A stretch of DNA of 64,000 bases, taken from positions 992,001 to 1,056,000 of the forward strand of contig NZ_JACNMJ010000001.1 in NCBI RefSeq assembly GCF_014526325.1, given 5' to 3'. This document shows, piece by piece, positions 8,701 to 17,768 of the stretch (the stretch's first letter is position 1; the number at the start of each line of letters is the position of its first letter). Source of the stretch: Psychroserpens algicola (GTDB lineage Bacteria; Bacteroidota; Bacteroidia; Flavobacteriales; Flavobacteriaceae). A model generated the notes under the pieces. It had not been told where the DNA came from, did not search any database, and was given only the letters and a program-made list of their open reading frames with translations. A program made the translations under genes and the position numbers.

Positions 8701-9036
8701 CAGTAAACAGATCACCTGAACATTTGTTCTAGTCTTTTTCATTTTGAAACGTTACTAGTATCATTTTATACAAGATGTTCTCCTTTCAGAAGCAAACAAT
8801 TTCAAAACAACAATTATTATGTTGTGCTTTACAACAATTAAAATCAGCATGTCCAAGCTTGGTTTTGTATTCTTAAATCAAATACTTTTAAAGGTATTAG
8901 GGAGTAATTATTGTGTTTTTTTGCAGCAAGAAAATGAATTACATCCCATAAATAGGTGATTTGTCGATTTTTAGCCTATTAAAAAAGCTTAACTGTTTTT
9001 TTTCTCGTATGTTGTTCACAGTTAAATGCCCCAAAC
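8701..9036 (+). other. 336-bp intergenic region ahead of the hybrid kinase
   Basis: No ORF of note is seen. It holds a small inverted repeat TGTTGT-gcttt-ACAACA (8820-8836) and an AT-rich stretch leading to the kinase start. No clear intrinsic terminator follows the tRNA, and no perfect TTG/TAnnTTTG promoter was found. The last bases before the kinase start match the candidate small RNAs (see 9027-9035). Confidence 0.5.
9027..9035 (+). promoter_or_regulatory. possible sRNA pairing site over the hybrid-kinase start region
   Basis: TGCCCCAAA, one base before the start codon at 9037, is an exact reverse complement of the segment TTTGGGGCA present in both candidate small RNAs at 21.7-22.1 kb. 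Downstream bases CATGAA and CTACT also match the antisense of the same RNA with small gaps. The complementarity is seen directly; regulation is inferred. Confidence 0.4.
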
Positions 9037-11397
9037 ATGAAACTAACACTACTATTTACCTATTTATTAGGTCTTAGCGTTTATGCTCAAGACTTACCAT
9101 TCAATCCGCAAAACAGTAAAGGTCAACTTTACGAGTACGCCGAATTTATTAACATCCAGGATCGTGAACTTAGTATCGATGAATTAATCGAAGATAGATC
9201 ATTAGAATTTGCTACACTTCAGTCAGAAAATCAAAGTGTCGGATTTACATCTGATAATTTCTGGGTTCGATTTCAACTCGAAAATACGTCTGATGAACAA
9301 GAAACGTATTATTTAGAGACGGCAAGACCAATTACAGATATTGCAAATTTGTATCATGTTTCAGAATCTGAAATTGAAGTATTTAAAAGTGGCGATCAAA
9401 TTAATTTTTCTGAACGCCAAGTAGCACACAGACTTACCGTTTTTAAAATTACGCTGCAACCCAATGCGGTACAAGAGTATTATTTGCATTTTAAAAGTGA
9501 TGGAGAAACTATTAATATGCCTTTAAACCTTTATGACGAATCGTCTTTTTGGATGATGAATTATAAACAACAATTGTTTTTAGGACTGTTTTATGGACTA
9601 CTCTTTTTGGCTAGTATTATTTACTTATTCTTTTATTCAAGCCTCAGAGAAAAAACCTTTTTATACTATGGTATTTATGTGTTTTCTATTGGATTAATGC
9701 AGGCAGCACTAGATGGTTTTATTTTTCAATACATATTACCAGAAGGCGGGTTTTTAAATAGTAGAGCTGTTCTGATTACAGCATTATCATCTAATTTTTT
9801 CCTATTAAAATACTGTGAGTATTTCTTAAAAATAGATATGCAACTGGCATCATTTAAAAGAGCCTATAATGTTATTTATGTCGTTTTAGCCGTTCTATTT
9901 GTAATGGTATTTATAAGTCCGAAAACATTAGAATTAGTTTACCCAATAAGTAATGTGAATGGTTTATTTAGCTTAATTCTAATTTTAGCAACAGTATTAA
10001 AAATGCGTTTTAAACGTATGTCTATTGATCCTTACTTTTCTGTTGGAATATTTTTCTTAGTACTTGGTTTATTAGGGTTTGTGATGAATAATTTAAGTTT
10101 AATTCCTAATAATTTCTACACTTTAAACAGTGCTAAATTTGGTTCTGGTTTTGAGGTCATTTTCTTATCCTTATCCATGACAAATTTACTGAGAAGATTA
10201 CGGGAAGAAAAAGAGCATTCACAAGAAGAAGCTCTTCGGAAATCTGAAGAAATAAGTGAGTTAAAAACTTACTTTATGTCTAATATTAGTCATGAATTAC
10301 GTACGCCTATAAATGCAATTATGGGCATTGCCGAATTAGAACTAAAAAGCCCCAAACATGCTTTAGAAGACAGAGAGCAATATCAAGTTATTAAAAATGC
10401 CTCATTAAGTTTATTGAGCAATGTTAATGATATTTTAGACTTTGAAAAGATAGAAAAGAATGAACTTAAGCTTAAACATGAAGTGTTTAACCCGTCGTTA
10501 TTAGTGAATCAAATTAGTAATAACTGGAAATCTGAAGCAGAGAAAAAAGGCCTAAGTTATAAGTTTGATATCGATTATGAAATTCCTACTACAATTATTG
10601 GAGATGCTGAGCGCTTTATACAAATTATTAATAATGTGTTGAGTAATGCTGTAAAGTTTACTGAAAAAGGGCATATTAAGTTTAAATTAAAATGCTCTAC
10701 CCAACCCAATCAGATCTCTCGTTTTTCAATTCAAATATCTGACACAGGAATTGGTATGGACGACAACAGTAAAAAGAACGTTTTTGATAGTTTCAATCAA
10801 ATGCGTTTAAATCACAAGCGTCAATTTGGTGGTATAGGTCTGGGATTAACAATCGTTAAACATTTAGTTGAATTATTTGAGGGTTCCATTCAAATTGAAA
10901 GTAAATTAGAACAAGGAACCAATGTGTTTATTGAGTTACCATTACAGTATATAGAAGACGTTGAAGCACCTAATGCACAGATTAGTCAAAACGCTAAACT
11001 AAAGCAACATGTTTTAGTGGTTGAAGACAATAAGATGAATCAAATGGTGATAAAAAAGTTGTTGGCGACCAATTCTCAAATGAGCTTTTTTGTTGTAAAT
11101 AATGGTCAGGAAGCATTAGAAGCATTAAAAAATGATGTTTTTGATATCGTATTAATGGATCTTCAAATGCCTGTAATGGATGGCTATGAAGCCACTAAAA
11201 TTATTAGAAGCGGACAATTAGGTCTTACTATTAGTGAGATACCAATCATAGCTGTTACTGCTGATGCTACGGAAGAAACTCAGCAAAAAGTCATGGCTTT
11301 AGGTATGAATGATTATATGACCAAACCTATCAATAAAGACGTGTTATTTAAAAAGATGGAAGCCTGTCATGTACAACCGAAGCTTAAAATTGCTTAA
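9037..11397 (+). CDS. 7TMR-DISM hybrid sensor histidine kinase / response regulator
   Basis: 786 residues. Order of parts: signal peptide (1-17, ending YA-Q), periplasmic 7TMR-DISMED2 beta domain (about 20-160, with FWVRFQLENTS), seven hydrophobic helices (about 180-385), a coiled-coil linker, a HisKA domain with phospho-acceptor H419 in SHELRTPINAIMG, an HATPase domain with N box NNVLSNAVKF and G boxes DTGIGM and GGIGLGLTIV, and a C-terminal receiver with acceptor D708 in VLMDLQMPVMDGYEA. It would sense an extracytoplasmic, perhaps carbohydrate-like, signal and relay phosphate internally. No DNA-binding output is fused, so a partner regulator is needed. Its TAA interlocks with that of the convergent hydrolase. 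The bases just before its ATG match the candidate sRNAs. Confidence 0.95.
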   Translation: MKLTLLFTYLLGLSVYAQDLPFNPQNSKGQLYEYAEFINIQDRELSIDELIEDRSLEFATLQSENQSVGFTSDNFWVRFQLENTSDEQETYYLETARPITDIANLYHVSESEIEVFKSGDQINFSERQVAHRLTVFKITLQPNAVQEYYLHFKSDGETINMPLNLYDESSFWMMNYKQQLFLGLFYGLLFLASIIYLFFYSSLREKTFLYYGIYVFSIGLMQAALDGFIFQYILPEGGFLNSRAVLITALSSNFFLLKYCEYFLKIDMQLASFKRAYNVIYVVLAVLFVMVFISPKTLELVYPISNVNGLFSLILILATVLKMRFKRMSIDPYFSVGIFFLVLGLLGFVMNNLSLIPNNFYTLNSAKFGSGFEVIFLSLSMTNLLRRLREEKEHSQEEALRKSEEISELKTYFMSNISHELRTPINAIMGIAELELKSPKHALEDREQYQVIKNASLSLLSNVNDILDFEKIEKNELKLKHEVFNPSLLVNQISNNWKSEAEKKGLSYKFDIDYEIPTTIIGDAERFIQIINNVLSNAVKFTEKGHIKFKLKCSTQPNQISRFSIQISDTGIGMDDNSKKNVFDSFNQMRLNHKRQFGGIGLGLTIVKHLVELFEGSIQIESKLEQGTNVFIELPLQYIEDVEAPNAQISQNAKLKQHVLVVEDNKMNQMVIKKLLATNSQMSFFVVNNGQEALEALKNDVFDIVLMDLQMPVMDGYEATKIIRSGQLGLTISEIPIIAVTADATEETQQKVMALGMNDYMTKPINKDVLFKKMEACHVQPKLKIA

Positions 11398-12239
11398 TTT
11401 TTAATAAAGCTGATACTTTCTTCAACCACGAGTTGTAAGGCTTCCGGCAGCTTATCTTGTGTCCATGGATGTCTAGCATCAAAGACGTGATTTGAACCTT
11501 CAATAGGAAAAAGGTTATGGTTAGAGTTACAGGCTTTTAAAATTTCAGCTTCGTCAAATGCTACCGTAGGATCCCCTTTTGCATGAATGATAAGCACTGG
11601 AGTTGTAATGCGTTTAACCGCTGCTTCTATATCCAAACGCTGTTCATTAGCTTTAAAATCTTCATAAAATTGATAGTTATGCGGCATGTGTTGTTTTGTC
11701 CTTCCGTTTAAAACGTACTTGACACCATCTTTTTTCCACTGTTCTAAACCTTCTGTTGTTGAGATTCGTTTTCCAAAGCTGCTGACACTTGCCCAAGTGA
11801 TTAATCTAGTAATGCGTTGGTCTTCGGAAGTTTTTAATATCGCTATTCCGCCACCTCTGGAGTGTCCGATCAGTGTTATATCATTAATATTTATTTCATG
11901 ATTAAATTCAAATGCTTCAGAAGCGATAAAGTTTAGCATGTCATCTAAGTCATCAAGTTCTTTTGAATAATTATTTTCAGCAAAAGCTTCTAAATCTGGA
12001 AAATCAATAGGATTGTCGACTGTTCCTCCATTATGAGAAAAGTTAAATTTTACAAAGAAAAAATCATGTTCACTAAAGCATTTAGCAACTAAGTCCCAGG
12101 CGCCCCAATCTTTGAAACCTTTATAACCATGACAAAATATAACAATGGGTTTTGGTGTTCCGTTAGATTTAAAAAATGCATCCCATACAATGGGCTTTTT
12201 ATGGTCTCGATATAGAACTTGATTTTTTGTTTTCATCAT
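11394..12239 (-). CDS. alpha/beta hydrolase (dienelactone hydrolase-like)
   Basis: 281 residues. An oxyanion-hole strand VIFCHGYKGFKDWG precedes the nucleophile elbow G-H-S-R-G-G, and late segments VLIIHAKGDPTV (acid) and SNHVFDARHPW (histidine) complete the triad. This matches cytoplasmic DLH/BAAT-type serine hydrolases; the substrate is unknown. The ATG overlaps the AddB-like TGA in an ATGA junction, so it is translationally coupled to the nuclease gene. Its stop codon lies within the TTAA shared with the convergent hybrid kinase. The coupling to a DNA repair gene looks positional rather than functional. Confidence 0.88.
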   Translation of the reverse strand: MMKTKNQVLYRDHKKPIVWDAFFKSNGTPKPIVIFCHGYKGFKDWGAWDLVAKCFSEHDFFFVKFNFSHNGGTVDNPIDFPDLEAFAENNYSKELDDLDDMLNFIASEAFEFNHEININDITLIGHSRGGGIAILKTSEDQRITRLITWASVSSFGKRISTTEGLEQWKKDGVKYVLNGRTKQHMPHNYQFYEDFKANEQRLDIEAAVKRITTPVLIIHAKGDPTVAFDEAEILKACNSNHNLFPIEGSNHVFDARHPWTQDKLPEALQLVVEESISFIKN

Positions 12240-14995
12240 ACCTCTTTTTCAATAAAATCTATATCAGGATTATAAAGCTCTGAAATTAGTCTTTTGAGTT
12301 CTATTTCAAAAGCATCTAATGTTTCAGAAGTAATGGCATAATCTTTAGAATTACTTTGAGGAATCTTTTTAGCAAATTTTAATACTCCAGAACTTAAGCT
12401 TTTAAAAGAAATTATACCTGCTTCAACAGGTAAGGAAATGAAGTTACTTTTATACATCATATAAGCGTACATCAATACCTGAAAACTTTTACTGTATTTA
12501 TCATAATCTGTAGTGATATCTTCCCAATTAGTGACATGAACTTTGCTTGGCTCAACCCGTCCTGTTTTGTAATCTATAATTCTTAAGGTGCCATCATATT
12601 CATCTACGCGGTCAACTTTGCCAGTTAGAGATACAGTTGTTGTGATATCATCTATATGTATAGCTACTTTGTTATTAGTTTCAATCGCTATAATTTTAAT
12701 CGTATGACCTTGTTTGAGGTCATCAATTTCAAGGTTTAAAAAGTTCGAAATATAACGCTGAGCAATTTCAAAAATGATGAGGTTTTTGCCTCTTGTAATA
12801 TCACCTTCTTTAAATTCGGCTTTGAAATGATGAGACACAGTTGCCGAAATTTTCGATTTCATACCTTTTATCAATTCTATACTGAGAAATTGTCCTTCTA
12901 ATGGTTTATAGAAATCCTCAAGTGTATTATGAATAACAGTACCTAAAGTGTTGTAAGCGACATTTTCTTCAACCTCTTCATACTGCTTAATTCCTAAAAT
13001 TTTATCGTAATAAAAATCGATTGGATTACGAATATAATTGGTTAATGACGATGGCGAAAATCCTTTTTCAGCCACTTTTTTTAGCGTGTTGATTATTTCA
13101 GGTGTTTTCTTAATTTGTCGCAATTTTTGTTCTATGGAAGGCACATGTGCTGAAATTATATAAGATTTTATATTGTGAATGTCTTCAACCTCTAATTGTG
13201 TTATAAATCTACTTTTTTCACCTCCATTTAGAACGTCAGGTTCGGTATTATATAGAATATAAGCTGTTTTAGCACGTTGTAAAAGATGATAAAAGTGATA
13301 CGTATAAACAGCATCTTTTTCTTTATAAGTTGGCAATTTTTTTTCTAGTTTAACATCAAAAGGGATGAACGAATTATGACTTTTACCAGCAGGTAACACG
13401 CCTTCATTTACCGAGGTGATTATTACCGTTTCGAAATCTAAAACCCGAGATTCAAGCATCCCCATGATTTGTAAACCTTTAAGTGGTTCACCTTTAAAGT
13501 CTAAGGTTTCGCTTTTAAGGAGTTCACGGTAAATACTAAATAGTGTAGCAATTGTTGTTACATGAGAAAATGAGGCATTTAAAGTTTCTAATGTATTAAA
13601 CACTTGCTGAAATCGGTATAAATACTCTAGTGGTAATAGATTATCAGATTTATTTTTATCCAGATTTGTTTTGAGTATAGCAATAAGCCTGATACAGTTT
13701 TGAATTGCTAATTTGGGTTGATTTTGCCATGAACCAAATAGTATTTCAATTAGTAATTTATAATTGGGAGATAATGATTTTAACTCTTCAAGTGTGAGGT
13801 AAACTTTATTTTGTTGTTGAATATGGTTTATAATATGTTCTGCCTCATTTGAGGTTTCAGTTTCAAAGACAGCATTGATATATTGGTTTGAAAGCACATC
13901 AATGACATTTTTGTAATACACTGTTGAAGATACTGACTTATGAATGTCAAATAAGGATTCAAATAAGGATGCTAAAGGAATTACTTTTAGCGGTAATCCC
14001 ATGGTTATGTTGATAGCTCCTACATGTTTTGGTATTGAATTGAGTAGCGGTAATAAAAGCGTCTCATCGCCTAAAACAACAGCTGTATTTTGTAGCGTGT
14101 TTTTTTGTTTATAAATAGTACCAATGAGTTCTCCAATATATTTGACCTGACTTATATTTTTTGGTGCTCCAATGACATGGATGTCTTTATTTTCTGAATA
14201 ATAATCAGTGATCCAGTTAAAATTTTGCTTTTCAAAGTATTTCCAATTAGATTTATGATACCTTGTAAAAAGTCCGGCATCATGAAACGAACTATCAATA
14301 AAGTGTTGGTCTATGTCCCAGTAAATGTGAGCCATATCCTGATGTAATAACTCTTGAATAATTAGTTCTTCAGCTTTATTTAAGGCGTTAAAACCAACAA
14401 ATACAAATGTTGTATCCGCGTTGAGCGCTATGTATTGTTCTATAGCGTTGACGGCTTCTCTGTAAACCAGTCCTTGATATGCTTTTTTCTTAGTAGTTAA
14501 TTGCTTTTGAAACTCGGTATAATAGACTTTTAAACGATTCCAGAATTGTAAATAATTTTTGATGTATTGGGTTGGTTCATCATCTAAAGACCAGTGATGA
14601 TGTTCTATTTCTTTAATTGCAGTGAGATAATCAAACACCTCATTGGGAGGTATGAGATATCGATCTATTTCATTAAAGTCTTGTAATAGCAATTGTGCCC
14701 ATTTAGAAAACTGATCAAATGATTCAATATGTTGTTTGGGTGTATGTTTGAGATAAACATCATAAAATTCAAAAAGTAATTCGGCATTTGTAGCATATTG
14801 AAAATCAGAAAGTGTTTCAACGAATTCTTCAATAGAGATTATTTCAGGAGAAAATAATGTTTTTTTAACGTGTTTAGGAATGGCATATTTAAGAAAAGTT
14901 CCTGCTCGTTTGCTGGGTAATACAAAGGTAAGTTGAGAAAGGTCGTGGTTCTTTTTTATTAAATCTAAAATGACGTCATCTATGAAAGTTCTCAT
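12236..14995 (-). CDS. AddB-like PD-(D/E)XK nuclease / inactive helicase subunit
   Basis: 919 residues. The N-terminus (FVLPSKRAGTFLKYA) resembles the degenerate helicase start of AddB, with no Walker A lysine motif. The C-terminal quarter carries a RecB-type nuclease: RVDEYDGTLRIIDYKTG gives the D and D-x-K catalytic triad. Paired with the AddA-like protein at 17769-20921 it should form an AddAB/RecBCD-type double-strand-break resection enzyme. The two subunit genes are split here by ompA and kbl, all on the same strand. The start at 14995 is directly behind the ompA terminator, so promoter elements must overlap that hairpin. The ATGA junction couples it to the next hydrolase. Confidence 0.88.
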   Translation of the reverse strand: MRTFIDDVILDLIKKNHDLSQLTFVLPSKRAGTFLKYAIPKHVKKTLFSPEIISIEEFVETLSDFQYATNAELLFEFYDVYLKHTPKQHIESFDQFSKWAQLLLQDFNEIDRYLIPPNEVFDYLTAIKEIEHHHWSLDDEPTQYIKNYLQFWNRLKVYYTEFQKQLTTKKKAYQGLVYREAVNAIEQYIALNADTTFVFVGFNALNKAEELIIQELLHQDMAHIYWDIDQHFIDSSFHDAGLFTRYHKSNWKYFEKQNFNWITDYYSENKDIHVIGAPKNISQVKYIGELIGTIYKQKNTLQNTAVVLGDETLLLPLLNSIPKHVGAINITMGLPLKVIPLASLFESLFDIHKSVSSTVYYKNVIDVLSNQYINAVFETETSNEAEHIINHIQQQNKVYLTLEELKSLSPNYKLLIEILFGSWQNQPKLAIQNCIRLIAILKTNLDKNKSDNLLPLEYLYRFQQVFNTLETLNASFSHVTTIATLFSIYRELLKSETLDFKGEPLKGLQIMGMLESRVLDFETVIITSVNEGVLPAGKSHNSFIPFDVKLEKKLPTYKEKDAVYTYHFYHLLQRAKTAYILYNTEPDVLNGGEKSRFITQLEVEDIHNIKSYIISAHVPSIEQKLRQIKKTPEIINTLKKVAEKGFSPSSLTNYIRNPIDFYYDKILGIKQYEEVEENVAYNTLGTVIHNTLEDFYKPLEGQFLSIELIKGMKSKISATVSHHFKAEFKEGDITRGKNLIIFEIAQRYISNFLNLEIDDLKQGHTIKIIAIETNNKVAIHIDDITTTVSLTGKVDRVDEYDGTLRIIDYKTGRVEPSKVHVTNWEDITTDYDKYSKSFQVLMYAYMMYKSNFISLPVEAGIISFKSLSSGVLKFAKKIPQSNSKDYAITSETLDAFEIELKRLISELYNPDIDFIEKEV

Positions 14996-15003
14996 AGTAT
15001 AAA

Positions 15004-15033
15004 AATAAAAAACGCTCCGATAATTCGGAGCGT
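15004..15033 (-). terminator. intrinsic terminator of ompA
   Basis: ACGCTCCGA (15012-15020) pairs perfectly with TCGGAGCGT (15025-15033) around a TAAT loop, with an A-rich stretch at 15001-15011 that reads as a T-run on the minus strand. It ends the ompA transcript about 35 bp past the stop codon. T residues on the other side also make it potentially bidirectional. Confidence 0.93.
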
Positions 15034-15068
15034 TTTTTTAGTTATTTATGTTTGAGAGTGAAACTTAA

Positions 15069-16427
15069 TTATTTAAGTTTTACTTCTACACGTCTGTTGT
15101 TTTTTCTACCGTTTCTAGTTTTGTTAGAAGCGATTGGATAATCTTCACCGTAACCGTTAGCAGTTAATCTATCAGCGTTGATTCCGTTAGCAATTAAGTA
15201 ATCTCTAACAGCGTTAGCTCTTCTTTCAGATAATAACTGGTTAGTAGATTTAGAACCTACACTATCAGTGTGACCATCGATAGAGAAATCAGCTTGTGGA
15301 TATTCTTTGAAGATAGCAGTCATTGCAGCTAATACTTCCATAGACTCTTCTTTGAAAGATGCTTTACCAGTATCAAATAAGATAGTTCTAGCGTACTCAT
15401 TTAATTGCTTCATTACTTCTTCAGTTGGAGCAACTTCTGGGCAACCATTGTTAGCAACAGTACCAGCTTCTTCTGGACATTGATCATCTTTGTCTAAGAT
15501 TCCGTCACCATCAGTATCAGGCCAAGGACATCCTTTGTTAGCAGCAGGACCTTTTTCGTTAGGACAGTTATCATCTTTATCAGCAACACCATCGCTATCA
15601 GCATCTGGACAACCGTTTAAAGCTTTTAAACCAGCAACTGTAGGACAATCATCATCTTTATCAGCAACACCATCACTATCAGAATCTGGGCAACCGTTAA
15701 ATTCAGCTAAACCAGCATCGTTAGGACAGTCATCTTTTGAATCTTCGATACCATCGTTATCAGAATCTGGACATCCGTTGAATGCTTCTAAACCAGGAAC
15801 ATCTGGACAAGCATCGTTTTTATCATAGATACCATCACCATCTGTGTCTTTTCCACCAAATTTGATAGAAACACCAATAGAGTGTTGCCAGTGCTTAGGT
15901 AAGTAATCTTCAAATGAGTGCTTGTATGAAGACTGAGCTGTTAAACCAACATTTTCAGAGAACCAGTAGTTAACTCCTACTGTTCCGTTTAATGTTCCAG
16001 CACCAATTTCATCAACCCAAGTGTAACCACCACCAACACCTAAGTAAGGGTCGATTGTTTTAGAGTTGATTAAATTCATCAATCCATAAGAAATAGTACC
16101 ATCTAATCCATAGTAAGATAAATCATCAGCTGAAGAATCTCCAACTTTGTCAATTCTGTTAATTGTACCTGCAGCAGAAATAGTAAAACCATCGCTTAAG
16201 TATCTAGATACAGAAACTTTTGACAATGATGGTAAAAAATTCCAATGGTCAGTTACGTTATAGAATTCATCGAAGTACTCACCTAATGGAGCGTCTTCAC
16301 CAACAGGATAGAGATCAACTGCATTAGCTCCAATCTCAATTTTCCATGGGTTGTTTTCGTCTTGTGCATTAACATTGAAGCTTACTACTAGCAACAAAGC
16401 GAAAAATAATCTGCTAAGATTTTTCAT
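15069..16427 (-). CDS. OmpA family outer-membrane protein with thrombospondin type 3 repeats
   Basis: 452 residues. Signal peptide 1-21 (ending NVNA-Q), then an N-terminal beta-barrel of about 170 residues, then five calcium-binding TSP3 repeats of the DxDxDGxxDxxDxCP type (about residues 194-331), then a peptidoglycan-binding OmpA domain with [11 protein letters not shown] and [13 protein letters not shown]. The barrel sits in the outer membrane, the acidic repeats form a rigid calcium-loaded spacer, and the C-terminal domain anchors to the cell wall. It is likely one of the most abundant proteins here: it has a strong promoter (TTG, 19 bp, TACTTTTG) and its own terminator, so it is transcribed alone. 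Confidence 0.96.
   Translation of the reverse strand: MKNLSRLFFALLLVVSFNVNAQDENNPWKIEIGANAVDLYPVGEDAPLGEYFDEFYNVTDHWNFLPSLSKVSVSRYLSDGFTISAAGTINRIDKVGDSSADDLSYYGLDGTISYGLMNLINSKTIDPYLGVGGGYTWVDEIGAGTLNGTVGVNYWFSENVGLTAQSSYKHSFEDYLPKHWQHSIGVSIKFGGKDTDGDGIYDKNDACPDVPGLEAFNGCPDSDNDGIEDSKDDCPNDAGLAEFNGCPDSDSDGVADKDDDCPTVAGLKALNGCPDADSDGVADKDDNCPNEKGPAANKGCPWPDTDGDGILDKDDQCPEEAGTVANNGCPEVAPTEEVMKQLNEYARTILFDTGKASFKEESMEVLAAMTAIFKEYPQADFSIDGHTDSVGSKSTNQLLSERRANAVRDYLIANGINADRLTANGYGEDYPIASNKTRNGRKNNRRVEVKLK
15433..15848 (-). repeat. TSP3 coding repeats inside ompA
   Basis: The DNA repeats with a period of about 70-80 bp because it encodes successive TSP3 units, each with GGNTGYCC-like CP codons and Asp-rich loops. 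This is protein-driven repetition, not a mobile or CRISPR-type array. Two adjacent units (around 15545-15690) are nearly identical at the DNA level, suggesting recent unit duplication. Confidence 0.8.
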
Positions 16428-16464
16428 ATTCTAAATAATTTTAATTTTAAGTGTTAATTAAAGG

Positions 16465-16494
16465 CAAAAGTAAGTTGTTAAATTTTATTAACAA
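16465..16494 (-). promoter_or_regulatory. promoter of ompA
   Basis: On the minus strand TTG (16494-16492), a 19-bp spacer and TACTTTTG (16472-16465) form a full Bacteroidota -33/-7 promoter. It gives a leader of about 33 nt. A second -7-like TATATTTG lies at 16505-16498 without a matching -33. Confidence 0.8.
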
Positions 16495-16552
16495 AGACAA
16501 ATATATAAAAATATTGATTACTTGTACTAAAAATAGGGAGTTTGGACTGATT

Positions 16553-17746
16553 TTAAATAACCTCCAGTGTTTTCCCTACCTTAATAAACGCAGCAATAGC
16601 TTTATCTAAATGGCTTTTCGTGTGAGCAGCAGATAGTTGTACTCGTATTCTGGCCTTTTCTCTCGGCACCACAGGAAAAAAGAAACCAATGACATAAATA
16701 CCTTCATTAAGTAGCATTTTAGCCATAGTTTGCGATAGTTTTGCATCATATAACATTACAGGGACTATTGCAGAGTCTCCATCAATAATATCAAAACCTG
16801 CCTCTTTCATTCCTTTTTTGAAATAGGCTGTATTACTTTCTAAAGTATCTCTGAGTGCTGTGTCATTTGCTAGCATATCAAAAACCTTAATTGAAGCACC
16901 GACGATTGCTGGAGCTAAAGAATTAGAAAATAAATATGGCCTAGAACGTTGGCGTAAAATTTCAATAACTTCCTTTTTTGCCGTGGTGTAGCCACCCATA
17001 GCGCCACCCATAGCTTTACCTAAGGTTCCTGTAATAATATCTATGCGCCCTAATACACCTTTTTCTTCAAGTGTGCCTCGACCAGTTTCTCCTATAAAAC
17101 CAGTAGCATGACACTCATCAATCATCACTAAGGCATCATATGTATCTGCTAAGTCACAAATTTTATCTAAAGGCGCTACTAATCCGTCCATTGAAAACAC
17201 ACCGTCGGTTACTATAATTTTGAATCGCGCACCGTTTTCATTGGCAGCAATAAGTTGCTGCTCTAAATCATTCATGTCATTATTTGCATAGCGGTAACGT
17301 GCTGCTTTACACAAACGAACGCCATCAATAATTGAAGCATGATTTAAAGAGTCTGAAATAATAGCATCTTCTTTTCCTAAGAGCGGTTCAAAAACACCAC
17401 CATTAGCGTCAAAAGCTGCAGCATATAAAATAGTGTCTTCAGTGCCATAGAAATCAGCAATTTTTTGTTCTAATGTTTTGTGTATGTCCTGTGTTCCACA
17501 GATAAAACGTACAGACGACATCCCAAATCCATGGGTGTCCATCGTGTCTTTTGCTGCCTGAATCACATCTGGATGAGACGATAAGCCCAAATAATTATTA
17601 GCGCAAAAGTTTAAAACGGTTTCACCTGTATTTAAAGTGATTTCAGCACCTTGAGGAGACGTTATTATTCGCTCTTCTTTAAAGAGACCATCATTTTTGA
17701 TAGTGTTAATTTCGTTTTGTAAGTGTTCTTTTATTTTTCCGTACAT
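16553..17746 (-). CDS. kbl: glycine C-acetyltransferase (2-amino-3-ketobutyrate CoA ligase)
   Basis: 397 residues, the same length as E. coli Kbl (398). It is a fold-type I PLP enzyme with the Schiff-base lysine in [13 protein letters not shown], an aspartate in [10 protein letters not shown] and the conserved [10 protein letters not shown]-like start ([15 protein letters not shown]). It cleaves 2-amino-3-ketobutyrate with CoA to glycine and acetyl-CoA in threonine breakdown. A serine palmitoyltransferase-like role is less likely, given the closer match to Kbl. No tdh gene is adjacent. It starts 22 bp after the AddA-like gene; a -7-like TAAATTTG overlaps the AddA stop (17771-17764), so it may have its own start site. 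Confidence 0.95.
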   Translation of the reverse strand: MYGKIKEHLQNEINTIKNDGLFKEERIITSPQGAEITLNTGETVLNFCANNYLGLSSHPDVIQAAKDTMDTHGFGMSSVRFICGTQDIHKTLEQKIADFYGTEDTILYAAAFDANGGVFEPLLGKEDAIISDSLNHASIIDGVRLCKAARYRYANNDMNDLEQQLIAANENGARFKIIVTDGVFSMDGLVAPLDKICDLADTYDALVMIDECHATGFIGETGRGTLEEKGVLGRIDIITGTLGKAMGGAMGGYTTAKKEVIEILRQRSRPYLFSNSLAPAIVGASIKVFDMLANDTALRDTLESNTAYFKKGMKEAGFDIIDGDSAIVPVMLYDAKLSQTMAKMLLNEGIYVIGFFFPVVPREKARIRVQLSAAHTKSHLDKAIAAFIKVGKTLEVI

Positions 17747-17768
17747 AGTTGGTTTCGTTTATACAAAT

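Noticed and set aside
8627-9036. tRNA-Ala considered as an integration site for a mobile element
   Set aside because: No integrase follows, and I saw no repeat of the tRNA 3' end in the window; the next gene is a complete hybrid kinase.
15490-15828. Plus-strand ORF of 112 codons with Ser/Pro repeats
   Set aside because: It is the antisense shadow of the ompA TSP3 repeats; its repetitiveness comes from the real gene.
15433-15848. Regularly spaced DNA repeats considered as a CRISPR-like or minisatellite array
   Set aside because: Unit length, frame and residue pattern follow the TSP3 protein repeats exactly; no spacers and no cas genes.
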